A DNA stretch of 64,000 bases. It comes from Dermatemys mawii (Eukaryota > Chordata > Testudines > Dermatemydidae). The notes beneath the pieces are model-generated. The model saw nothing but the letters and a program-made list of their open reading frames with translations. It did no database searches and was not told where the DNA came from. A program made the translations under genes and the position numbers. The stretch lies in NCBI GenBank assembly GCA_007922305.1, contig ML677373.1, positions 18,013,545 through 18,077,544 on the forward strand. The letters are read 5' to 3'. Below, one piece after another: positions 1-13,100 of the stretch. Positions within the stretch are counted from its first letter, which is position 1. The number at the start of each line of letters is the position of its first letter.

Positions 1-1113
1 GTTGCATAACCATATGGAGTCGGTATGTAAAACCTTCTCTTTCAAGTTTAAATGCACAACAGTGAGAACTAAGGAAGAGGAAGGGAGGAGATCTAGGGCC
101 AAGCTTTCAAAACTACATATAAATTGCTGACAAGTTTTCGTACAGGCTGACGTTCAGATTTGGGCATGCAAACTGCACCCGTGCGTACAGCTTGAGTGGC
201 TGCACACCAGACTATCCAGTTCATGATTTCAAACATTCTGTGTACAGATCAGGACAGCCCTGGACAACACAAAAGGTCAGGGCTGGGGACATACATGAGA
301 CAAGCAGCTTTTAGAAGACAAGAACCTCTTTCCCTTTTTTAAAATGCTTATGGGAATGTAGCGTTAGTGGAAGGTGCTGAGCTGACAGCGCTGGAGAGTA
401 GGTGCAGTGCAGGCACTGTGCTGTTCTGGTGGTGAAACTTACTTCCCTGGAGGGACCAGAGACAACATGCAGAGGGGAGGGGAGTCCAGTTTCCATGGTC
501 CACTCAATTCTTGGCTTCAATTAATGCCAATAAAACAATTTTTTTAAAACTGGATTTTTCTGCATTAGGGTCTGGACTGAGGCCGCCAACCCATTTCAAA
601 TATGCCAAGGAGCACAAGGCCCATGGGCCATGAGCGGCCCAATCCTGCACTCCTGACTCAGGCAAACCTTCTACTGAAGTCAGTGGTAGGATTAAGCCTA
701 AAATGACAAAAACTTGTGGTCAGCACTGAAAAAAGAATTTGAAAAGTCGTCTTTCACTAGAAGAGCTCAAGAGCAGGGATGGAGGGAATACACCCAGTGG
801 TGGACAGGAATCCCCAAAATCAGGATTCAAGACCAGATGTCTTTCTAGGTGATGTTCTAGCTCAACCAGAAGTCCTGGGCTTGCTGCAGGAATCAAAGGG
901 GGAAGTTCTCTGGCCTGTGTTATACAACAGGAGGTCACAATGGTTCATTCAGGTCTTAATCTATGAATCTATGAAATACTGTCAATATCCTACTTTTGTC
1001 ATCCCCCATCCCTTGTTGTACTTTGTTACCTTTGGTATTGGGGGAAATGTTACAGACTTTCTGATTTTAATTCTTCCTGGGATACACTATGAAAGAAGTT
1101 AGTGTAACGTTAC
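1..1113 (-). other. ERN1 intron 13 (partial)
   Basis: No kinase-start exon (the GKISF...DVLGHG segment) is visible here on the minus strand. The stretch holds a CR1 tail (820-978) and otherwise unique DNA. Confidence 0.75.
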
Positions 1114-4100
1114 CTCCCTCTTCCTGCTCAGTGGAGAGACATCTCCCAGTGTCAGAGCCAGAGAGGTTGGAATACGCTGAGTGGTTTGATGCTTTGGGAG
1201 ACACGTTGGGTGTGCTGGTGGCTGAACTCTCCGTCCGCACATAGGAGGTGTCCAAAAAGTCTGCCTCTGGGGGGAGATCGCTGGGGGCACTGAAGGGCAG
1301 TTGCTGTTGCTGCGTACTCTTTAGGAGGAAAGAGAAATGGTCATACTGCCACACCAATGAAGGAATAAAAATCTCAACAGACGTGCAGATGAGAGGGAAC
1401 ATCCATGGCTCAGCATCCAGAAAAGGCAGATTCTACTATCCTTCGCATTGCCAGACACCTAGCTTATTTCTGACAGGGCAGTTAAAGAGTCTCTATCACC
1501 CAAACTGTTCTCTACCTCAGCATTCCTCAAACTATTCCCTCGGTGGCCCCTTTTCGCAGTCCCGCCTCCACTCATGGCCCCGGGGTATGTCCACTGAAAT
1601 GCTGCCGAATAGGAAGCTTCCACTTTCTGCGGCATTTCGGCGGGACAAAAATAGACCACTTGGGAGTTCAGCGGTCTCCTGGGCGGGATCGGCGGTGGCA
1701 CCAGGGTCTCGCACACCCGACTTTGAAGACCACCGCTCTACCTTGTTATACATTTTTAAAGCATGGCTGGTAACACAGGCTGGTTGTTCATTAGAGCAGA
1801 AAATGTCATTAGCCTGAAGTTTATTTTCCCTTAGAAAAGCATCTTTAGACTGAATAACTATCATTAAACAGTGAAAAGATACAGGGCCTAATCCAAAGCC
1901 CAGTGAAGTGGATGGGGGCAGGGGATCCTCTGGTAAATTCAATGGTCTTCGGATCATGATCAAAACAAAAAGAGAGCAACACACACACAAAATAACTGAA
2001 TGGGCAAAAATTCATGGCAGAGTCTTGCAGGGGGAAGAGGAAAAGTCTCGAGTGTAACGATGCGCATCACAGAAATCACTGCCACATCAAAGATGCAGTA
2101 GCCTTAGTTCTCAGACTGCACACCTGTGAGTTATCACAGTGATAGCCGTTATTACTGATAGCTAATGGGGAAAGCAGAAACTGCCATTCTTTTATGAAGT
2201 CTTGACTCTTTTCCTCCCCAAATCCTGCATCATCTTTACCAGGCGAGGCTGCCAAACATTATGGCCCGTTCCCGGAATTCATTAGAATATCAAGCTCAAT
2301 CAGCATTACCATTGGACTGGTGATGACGAATGCTACCCAGCCAACAAACAAAAATGTGCTCAGGATGATTGTGGCCATGTCTTTCAGCATGGAATCTACG
2401 GGAGCCTCTGGCCGAGGTACCGGCTGACTGGGCTTCTCTTCAATGTCCTTTGGAATGGTAGGAGGCAATTCTTTTGAGGAACCTTCAACTATATCAATAA
2501 CCTAGGAAACACAGAAGACTCCATCAGTTCAAAGTCTCAATGGATGAGGTACGTTATATAGGATAGTACAGCTGCAAAATACATTTCTTAAAAGCTTCAT
2601 GATGTGCAAGACTCCCTTGGATGTAACGATGGCTCCCAGCAAAACTGGTCAATCTTCTGAGGACCCTGCATTTCATTCATTCAATGGACTATTTCCACTG
2701 AAGTCGACGGGAGTTTTGCATGTGAAAGGAAAGCAGGACTCAACCTTAAGTCTGATATCAAGAGTTCTGTAACACAGAGTAATGCCAATGTCACCCCATG
2801 GGAGAGTACTGTGCTGCACTTCCACAATGAACGTGGGAAAATTCCCTGCACTTTTTCCTAGAGTCCAAGTTCTCCCAAACTTTTCATTTCCCTCCCCCTG
2901 TAATTTTCCAGTGGCGTCTTCAGGTATTCAGTAATATGATCAGGTTATTCACAAACCTCCTCAAAACTGGCTTTGTCAGAGTCAGCTGGAATCACATTTT
3001 CATGCCGTTTAGGCAAACTGCTTGGAAATTTCTCCAGGATCTTTGTAGGGGCTGATAATGGTGTTTCATGGTGTCCTTTAAATAAAACAACATAGGAACA
3101 ATTCTTCTTGTAACCATTTTAGGGCAAACATGCTTGATTCTGGCATCTCTGCCAAGTAGTAGTACTCAGGGCTTATTTGCATTAATAAAATGGCCTGATG
3201 CCATCACAGTATGACAGTTTAGAATAAAATGACGCTCTCTTATAGCACCTTAACATCAGAGCCCTGTCCCTGTGCAATGACCCAAATCTTGGAAGACAGA
3301 TCTGAAAACTGTTACATGCCCTTTGAAGTGAAGCACGGCTCTTGCTCTTGAAGGCTCTAAATCTGCAAGTATTGATTATGGCTAGTGACTTCAGCAGGAC
3401 TTGTGCCCTGGCTCTGGCTGCAGAACTGGACCCTGACTTTGTCTCTTGGTGAAAATAAATAGCATTGCCGATTCTGTGCCCCTGTCTCATACAACAGGGG
3501 CCTTTGGAAAATACAGGCAGTGATCATGTGATTAAAAACTGCATCGTAATGCATATGCATAAGGGGACCAAATTAGTTCTGGCATCCTCTAACTTTTGAG
3601 TGTTTGACTTTGTATCTTTTACAGTCTTTTACTGTAGTTTTGGATGTTATTTAAAATATTTTGTATATGATAACAATAATCTCTGTTTGGATTATTGCTT
3701 TTGTCCACCAGAGGGCAGTGTACTCCAGAGAGCAGGTGGAATATTACTGACTTCCTGGTACTGTACCTATTAACAGCCAGTGGTTCCTCCAATAGTTGAG
3801 TTTCTTTTCTTTCAATCCTGCTGAAAATTTTAGATCCGTACTAGGAGTGATAACACACTCGCCATTGTCTTCAATGGTAACTCCTTCTGTTTTGGGGCCC
3901 TCTAACAGAGGTATGGCTCGGCCACGGGGCTAGAAAGACGGAGATTTATGATTATGGCTAACAAAGCACTATATCTCTACACAATACATTACAATGCCTC
4001 AGGGAATTTACCAGTCTACCTCGGACAAAAGACATGGGACATAACTCAAAAGTCATATTAGAAATACCACAAGCTTTCCCTTAGAATTAAGTAAATGTTT

Positions 4101-7100
4101 AACTCAAAATATTTTATTGCTAAATAACAGGTGGGAAGCGCTACATTAATTTGGGGTTTATACGTCATATACCAGGCCTCTCATACCGTAGGGTCAGAGA
4201 GTGTTAGCAAGCAACAAGTTACATGCCAGGAATGCAGTAACTGCAGATAAACATGAGAGCCAATATGCGCACAGTCATAGTTCACTCAGCCTTAGACATT
4301 AGATCCTGTATTACTGAGAGAAGGAGTCTCATGTAAGAAGCGGGGTTTTAAATAGATAAAAGGATCTTTACCTCCACCCAACTTAGCCACAATGCCAGCA
4401 AGCAAAACCCTGCTTTAACATCTCATCAAAATGTTGGTGCTTTCAACAGTATGAACTGGGTGGAAACTTTAACATCAATAACCACAACACATTGTCAACA
4501 GTGGCAGAAACAGCCTTAATGAAGAATTTGAACTCACACTCTGGTTCAGATGTCAGAAGGTTTCTGTCCCAGCTCAGCCACAGAGAGACACTTCCTGACT
4601 AGCTATAATACGCTTTCCTAAATTACATGGTTTGACTGATATCCTGTCACTGTTCAACATTTCCTTGCTATAAAGGATATGAATGCTGTACAGGATTCTG
4701 TTTGTGGGTAAGAAGCCCTGCACTGATTATGCTCCGTTCATATTTGGAAAGGGATCTTCACAACCATAAGGACTATAATCTTAGTTACATTAATAAAAGC
4801 AGTTCATGGAGGACTCCTGAGCATCAAGGACTTTTAAAGTAACAAATTACAAATCAAGGAAGCCAAAACAAACTATGAAAATTTGACAATCCAACCTTAT
4901 TTCAAGAATGGTTTCCAGTGCTCTAAATAATATTTAGTTATGCTTTATCACAACAAGATCTAGAATCACTAAACCCATAGCACACAAAGAATCACTGTAT
5001 CTATATTCTGTGTGTGTTATGGCTGTTTCTCATTTGAATGAATTTAAGTACAGTACTTAGCAGATTTAAAAATAAAAACCACTCAGTATATTTGAAAAAA
5101 AAGATTTTATTTTTCCAGCTGAAACTGACACTTGCTTTTTTTGCCATGACAAAGCTGTGATTTTTCTAATGTTTTGCCAGGACAAACAGACTTAAATGAT
5201 AACTAGAGATGGACCTAAACACCCCAAACATTGGAGACCTGATAAAGGGTCAGATCTCAACTTTTCAGCACAGAACCATACCTAATACTAGAAAGTAGGC
5301 TTTTCAAAACATGATATCAAAGTCCTGAAGTATCTAACTTACCACAATAGCCACTCCTTCATGAACCATTGATGGAGATGCATACAAGCTTGTTGAGTAT
5401 TTTCCTACATAGAGCGTAGGCCTAGAACAACAACAAAAGTTAGGGAGAAAGTTCCAACTGGCTGTTTTTACCACCCGAGTTACAGAGTTGGTCATACACT
5501 GTTTTAGAGACTATTACATTTGAGTCATTGACACTATAAGCATTTATTTATTCCTATACAAGCACAATGTTCAGTAAATGTTAAAGAGCAAGGAGCCAAT
5601 TATATATTCTCTCCTTCTACTATCTTGCCATTTATCGAATAGCAGCTCTATTAAGTAACTGAATAGAAACACAATTTTTAATTAGAGTTCTGCAAACAAT
5701 ACTAAAATTTATACTCACGTCAACTTGCTCTTGGTCTCTTTTTCCTTCGGGAAAGGATACTTCCACTTAGTGATGCGTCCGACCTCCCCAGACATGAAGG
5801 TCAGGTAGCGCAGCGTTTCTATTCCCACGTTTGTGTGCATTACTTTCCGTAGTCCTTCACGCTGCCAGATGTAAAAAGCTACCACAGGGGAACCATAATT
5901 CTGAATCCACAGCACATCCCCAGACTCACTATCCACAGTCACCACCAACCCGTCTCCGTTAGATACAAAGTGGGACATTTCTAAAACATACAAATACACA
6001 GGAGGTTATCTGGTCTGCTTATTCACGGCTAGAGTAACACATACATTAGCAGTAATCGAATCTTAAATGAGCTACTAAAACCTGTTAGGGCTTGTCTACA
6101 AGACAAAGTAGTCCATGGCAAGCCAGAGGGTGACACTACAGTGCATTCACTGCACACTACCTGGCTGTGTGAACCCTGCTACTGTGCGCTAGTAGTGCAC
6201 TTTGACATAGTGCTGTGTACATCAAAGTGCACTACGGAATTTTAGTGTGTGGTAGCAGGGTCTGCACGGCCAGTTAGTGCACAGCAAGCTACTGTGCTGT
6301 AGATTCACATCCTGGCTTACCTCGCACTAAGGCTCTGTGTAGACAAGCCCTTAGACTGGTTCATTTTACATTGAAAAAGACTAGCCCTAGTGAGTGGCTC
6401 AAAATACATTCTTCTCTCTCACCAGCAGAAATCATACACTGTTTAGTTTGGCTCTGGGGACTTGCAGACCTGCCTCTTCTCTACATACAGAGTAATCATC
6501 ACATAAACCAGGGGTGGCCAACCTGTGACTCCAGAGCCACATGCGGCTCTTCAGAAGTTAATATGTGGCTCCTTGTATAGGCACCGACTCTGGGGCTGGA
6601 GCTACAGGCACCAACTTTCCAATGTACCGAGGGTGCGCACAACCCCTGGCTCTGCCATGGGCCCTGCCCCTACTCCACCCCTTCCCACCCTCTCCCCTGA
6701 GCCTTCCATGTCCTCGTTCCCCCACCCCCATGAACCTCCTGCACGCCACAAAAACAGCTGATCAGGGGGGCGGGACCGGGAGGCGCTGATCGACGGGGCT
6801 GCCGGTGGGTGGGAGGTATGGGGTGTGTGTGGGAAGGACTGATGTGGGGCTACTGATGTATGACTGTGGCTCTTTGGCAATGTACACTGGTAAATTCTGG
6901 TTCCTGCTCATGCTCAGGTTGGCCAGCCCTGAATAAAACTACAGCATCTCCAAACAAACACACTCCTGTAGAACTGGGAATTCCCAACTAAGAGGCTGAA
7001 AGTTCTTCCGTGCTCTATTTAAAATGATCAGATTCAGAAAACATACAGCCCAATCTCGCAACACAGTAAACTTGGGGCAGGCCCCAGCACCTGCACACAG

Positions 7101-10100
7101 GCCCCCTGGAGTCAAGGGGTCATCGCATTGCAGGACTGGGGCCTTAACTGGGAATTAAAAAGCATAATCATGCACATTTCTTTTTGATTACTTCCATTAG
7201 AAGCAACTCTGACATTCAGGAATTAAGCTTAATCCAGAGTCAAACGTTTGTTTGTTTGTTTGTTTTTAAAAAGCAGGAGCAGCACTGAAAAGCAGCAGAC
7301 ATTTCCCAATAAGATGAAAGGGAATGTAACTGTTTCCATGTAAGGTTTGTGATTTACCGTAATTTGGGGGCACACTCCCACTGTGCAATAGTTTTGTAAG
7401 GTGAAGAAATACCCACTAGGAATCAGAACTAGAAGGTTCTTGTTTTTATTTCTAACTCGTGTACCTGAGTCTCTCTTCCATGCCACAGGACAAGTTTTAA
7501 ATTTCATGTGTGTTCTGAAGTTATTCTCTCTAGATCACAACCAGGCAGGGCCATTCTCCTGATCCACATGAAGCCCCACTGTTTTTAATAAAGCTAGCCC
7601 CCATAGTTACCTCTTCCAAAATCTCCCCTTCCACACAATAGCTGTATTAACATCATTCCTTCTGTGCTCAAACAGCAGGCACTGTAATTCAGGGGAGGAT
7701 ACACTGTATTCTTCATACACAACTACTGTCCTCTAATAGTTATATGATTTTGCACTATTTGAGTTCGTCAGGTAGAAGCGCAAATCATTATCAATACTAA
7801 TATTATTTCGCATTTCTCTAGTGATATCCAACTGATGATACCAACAAGCTTTACAAACATTATTTAAGCTTCTCAGCCTCTTTATGTAGCAGGGAATTAT
7901 TATCCTATTTTACAGCTATGGGAATGGAGGCACTGAGAGATTAGGTGACTTTCCCAAGGTCAAACAAGAAGTCTATGCCAGAGTGGTAGGGCCATCCTTT
8001 CCCTGACTGGACAAGTTAAAGGCTTGCCATATATGCACTCAATGTGAACAAGCGACTCCAGGACTAAGAAACTGAACTGAGTTTTTTCCTGGAAGGGGAT
8101 GGGGAGAGCAGATCAGCTTAAAAAGAGCAACGATACAAAAAGATACAGAGGCGTGGAAAGGGAGGGGTTGGTTCTGCCCATTACAGAGAAAAATGTCAGG
8201 ATATTTTCCCACGTACTCTGGAGCTTTAGCAAAAGTGAAAAATGCAAAGGACAAGATCAGAGTTCTTACTGTATTTTACATCTTCATCAGGTACAGTGGC
8301 TGCATAATCAAAGTAGGTGGCATTCCATCGGAGCTCCTTATTTTTGGTATCATACATTGTAATAGTGTATTCTGTGAAAAAAATACACACACTGTGAAAC
8401 TAATCCTTTGAGACAACAGAACTAGTCACTTGTAAGGCCAGACATTTCTCAGGACAACACATATCCCGCTTTTCATGTTTTAGTCTTCTTTTAGGTTTTT
8501 CCTGCCACTAAGAGATATAGTCACACCTCATGGAACGTAAAGACAAAACTAATGTCTGTTCCACTGAAATCTACTGCTCAAAAGAAAGTTCAGAAGACAA
8601 TACTCCAATCCATGTTATCAGCTCTTTGTGCTTCTTCCTCCAAGACTTCTTCAGTAGCATGCCTATCTAATTTTATCTACAACAAATCCCTGCATTTCAA
8701 AATTAAGTGCAATATGTTCTGTAACAGAATTTTTGCAACAAAGATAATTTAAAAAAAATTCTTAAAAACAGATGAATTTACAGATTTAATGGCAAATCTG
8801 TAAACACAGCCTACAGGGAGATATCCCAAATATAGGTCTTTGGTCTATTTTAATCATTTTCACTTAGAACGGAGCACTTGTATTTTCAACATGACAGCTG
8901 CTGTTTCTCCATTTCCATTCAGATGCAACCAGGACTACAAGCTGCTAGCATGGTACATCACTGAATTAATAGAATTTAAAACCAACTTTGCTTGGGAGTG
9001 AACCCTAGAAATCACTTACACAAGCACCACTATATGCAGGAACCACAGATTAGTCTGTGAATGTATAAAATGGCTTATCTCCATTGCTATTGGAAGGCAA
9101 ATCATTTTTTCTGTCTACATTATAAAGCCATCATTTCCAGAAGTTATTCTAGGAGATTAAACAAACCTGAGTTTATCATCACAAGGTTATCCTTTATGGG
9201 CCTGCACTAACTTTTAAAAGAAACCCCAAAAGCCAAACTTTCTTTTAAGTGGTAGAGGGAAAAGTGTTTTACCGGTTCGTCCAAGATACAGGAGGGATGT
9301 TGATGGACAAAGACTTTCTGCAAATGAAGACGTTAAGGTTTGCTGTTTCTCCCCAGTAACGAGGTCTATCACATACCAAATATCTTGCTTCTTTCCTGAA
9401 ATCACCAGTTAAATTGCATTAATGTTCAGTCTGAAAGTTACTCAGATACAAAATCCAGGTTTTTAGAAAAAGCATTTTTAATTTGAGAAGTAGTTCTCTA
9501 GTGGGCCCCTAGTTTGGGATATTTTTTCATGGAAAATGTTTAAAAGTTTTTGTTAAGCAAAATAATTTCAGACAATAACCAAAACTAGAAACAAAATAAC
9601 ATTGTTGTCCCCTCATCTAACGTTACTAACTCCTAGCAGGTAATGGCAAGCATAGTGACAACATTTCTAGGACACCATTATAAGCACTATCAGGTAAAAA
9701 AGGGTTATCACATTCGCACTATCCAATTGGCAAATGGTTACTGAAGAGAATTTTGAGGATTGAAAATCCGTATGCTAGGAGAGGAAGAAGACTGAGGTGC
9801 TGTTTGTTGTAGCACTGTACAGTGGGAAGGAATGATCAGTTTTTACACATGTAGGAACAGGAGGACAATGGAACAGACTGCCTAGGGAGGTTGGGGAAGC
9901 TGCTTTGCTGGAGGTTTTCAAAAGGAGACTGGAGCTATCTGTCTTAGATGTTTTAGACATAACAAATCCTGCACTTTCTAATCCTATGACTTCAAATTGA
10001 TAAGGGATTTTAGTTTTCATAACCCAAATATCAGAGCCATAGTCTGTAGCAGCCTAGTTTAGACGTGTCAAATAGTTAAACTGCTTTTTTCCCCTCCAAA

Positions 10101-13100
10101 TGTTTTCAACAGACTGATGTTAACTGGAGAGCTAGAAGGTAGTGAAAGAGGACAGATTTCCTCCAGATGTAATGTCATCTCCAAAGATGCCAACCAGGCA
10201 AAATAACGAAAATCCCCCTAACTATTAATGAATCAGGAGATCTGGTTACAACATGGTTCAAAGCTGTAGTGTAGATTCAACCTAATCACAACCATGTAAC
10301 CAGGCTTCAGATTTGAACCGTCCAGGACCGTATCCCTATTAGGTCTCGTCTACACTACAACTTTGAACCATGCTGTAACTCCATTTCCTGACTCAGTTAC
10401 AGTTGTAATGTAGGCAGGGGTCTTTGGCTGGCATGAGAAGGTGATTAAATATACCATATAACTGAGCTAAATATCTATTTGTGTCACAGAATAAAGTTAA
10501 TTACATGTTCTGTAGTGGGAGAACAACTTTTTTTAAAGAAAAAGGCAGCACAATGGTTTGAGAAGCTATTCTTCTAAGGGAAGGCAGTTGACTTTTTATC
10601 TTTACACGTCAGTAAGTGGGGTATTTAACAGATTCTCTATCAGAAAATATTACGAAAGGCTGTAATTAACAGCCAAGGCTGAGATGACATTTTCATGCAA
10701 GAGTGCTCTGTCTGGTTTAGGCAGTTTGTCAGTTGCTATTGGGTAATGTTGCAATCTTCTAAATCAGTTAACCCAAAGAAAGTAACTAGAACTTACCCAT
10801 GTACAGAATCCCATCGGAACTGCGACAGGGGGATGCCTGCACCAGCTCAGGAATTGTAAATGGAAGTTTCTAGAAAAAAACATGAAAAAGCTCATTTAAA
10901 TCATAATATTTTTGCATTTCGAAATTAGTGTGACTTTCCCAGATGTGTTCAAGGGAACAGGGTTCCAATACAGCTCATGTGGGGACTTCTCACTGTTTTA
11001 CTAGAAATGTGATCGGAATGGAGGAAATATTTATAGCACATATTACTGGAGGCCAGGACTCCTGGGTTTTATTCTTAACTCTGCCACCGACTTGTACAGC
11101 CTTGTCCATGTCCCTACACTGTGTTTTAATTGCCCCATCTGTTAATGAGTATACATGAGTATACCTGCCTTGCAGGAGTGCAACATTAGCATTTGCAAAG
11201 CTCAGCAATCTTCATACAAACTGTATTATTAAAAAGGCAATGAACTATTATGAACACCAAATTCTATAATGCTCTTGAGCATGTATTACACCTACATATC
11301 TGGTGAACAACCTTTCAGGATTTTAAGAGACCTTCATCAGGAAGAGAAAAGTGACAAACAGAAGTGTTGCACAAACACAAGAGAGGCCAGGACTTTAAAC
11401 AGTGAAATTACTTCCATCTAGCTTGGAACATCTACAATGATGCATCCAACCAGAATATTTTCACTTGAGGTCATTAACAGGTGAAAGGAAACATGATGTT
11501 CAGGACTGATTGCTACCTAGAACTACCCACAAAGAATACCAAAAATACATACACAAATTAAGGCCACGTATTTGGGTTCATTAGGAAAAAACCTGTCAGT
11601 AAATACTTCTCTGTTCAAAAATAAAAAACAATGTTAAAGTTCTAAAAGGAAGTCATTGCGGCTGTGAGGAAAAGAAACTTGTGGGAAGCCAAACATTTTA
11701 TCTGAGTTTCATCACAAAGCTGTTGCTTTACTCAAGTGCTTAGCTGACATCTGTGGGGTTGACTATTTTGATGCAAATATTTTGGAAGGGTTCACAGGTT
11801 AGCTTACTAAGTGCTATAACAGCACCTGCTATTTGAGACAGCACAGAATCCACATTTATCCTAATATGGGTTGGACATCTCAATAGGACTGCTAAAAATT
11901 GTATTTTTTTCAGGCCGTAACTGAGTATGCTGTATTGAATACCTCTCCCTCCCAGGGTGCTGTGAGGATTACTTAATATCTGAAGAGTGCTAAAGAAGTG
12001 GTGTTATCATCATTACATTAGCACGTGCTACAAAAATGTCAAAGGGGTCTGCCTTTTGCTGGTAATCCTCAAGCCAAACGGTGTTTTCTGAAGCTCACAA
12101 GGAAAGCGGTAAATGTTGCTTGTCCTAAACTACAGGATGACCCTTTGAACCAGAAAGCTGCGAATGTTGTCATTCCGGGAATTTGTGTCCTAAAACTGGC
12201 ACTGAACAGTTTTTACCAGCCAACGCAGTCAGGCCTTTCCAAGAAATACTTGCTTCCAGTAAATGATTCAAAATGTGGGCAGCTGCAGAGCTTTGCAACG
12301 CTGTCAAGAAAGCAGATAGTTGGGAAAGTAATTTAGGGACCTACCCTTTATGCAATCTAATTAGAGCACGTGTGTAGACAGATTAGACACTAGCGAACCA
12401 AAATATACTCACAGTTAACCCTTCATTATTTTTGCCACCGAGTGTGTATAAACTGCCATCGTTTGGGTCTGGAAGAAATGCTGGCCTATGAGTTAAACAG
12501 TGATTATAAATAAATCAAACACATTACACTTGTCACCAAACAGAGATGCAGCAACGGTCAGTGTGTGTGTCCTAGTGAAGACCATTTAACATTTGCCGGA
12601 TGACTTTAGAGTATCTGGTTGTTCGAAACACTTATTCATTGAACATCAAAGAGAATAAATATTAGAACTGGCATAGCCTGTTAAACCTAAGCTATTCTTA
12701 ACAGTGTTCCTAGTCCCACTGAAGCTGGGTTGACTGGTATGAATACAATGCATAAGGCCTTGCAGTTTAGGGATCGTAGTTCAAGTCTAATTTATATATA
12801 GCGGCAATAAAACCAGCAGGTACATACACAAACAAAAGCCAGGGGACAAAAAAGCCTGTCCAAGCCCCATTAGCCTGGCTGTGGGGGACCCCAAGCACGT
12901 CAGCCCCAGGCAGCAGACCTGTAACCTGAGCCTCGCCACCCAGCGCTGAAGCCTTCAGGCAGCTGGGCTCAAACTTTGGCTCTGGCGACCCCATTGAAAT
13001 GGGGTTGGGACCCACTTTAGGGTCCCGCTGCACAGTTGGAGAACCACTGAGGTACGGTACTGAAACTAAATGTTTAGAATCTGAACACTGTTCCCCAGCA

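Larger units (their letters stand above)
5981..8269 (-). other. ERN1 intron 7
   Basis: Holds a Harbinger-type MITE (6088-6350), a hAT element (6509-6931), a GTTT simple repeat (7247-7265) and a MIR-like SINE (about 7820-7990). The rest looks unique. Confidence 0.75.
9396..10796 (-). other. ERN1 intron 5
   Basis: Contains the CR1 tail (9845-9990) and the inverted-repeat MITE (10232-10420); no other features recognised. Confidence 0.7.

Noticed and set aside
1..1113. Kinase-domain exon of ERN1
   Set aside because: Searched for GKISF/DVLGHG-like coding on the minus strand and did not find it; it must be past position 1.
1248..1817. 189-codon plus-strand frame
   Set aside because: Runs antisense through ERN1 exon 13 and across the hAT MITE.
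12476..12485. Second possible acceptor of ERN1 exon 4 (AG at 12482-12481)
   Set aside because: It would break the frame and lose the conserved Glu-Pro; the upstream AG fits exactly.
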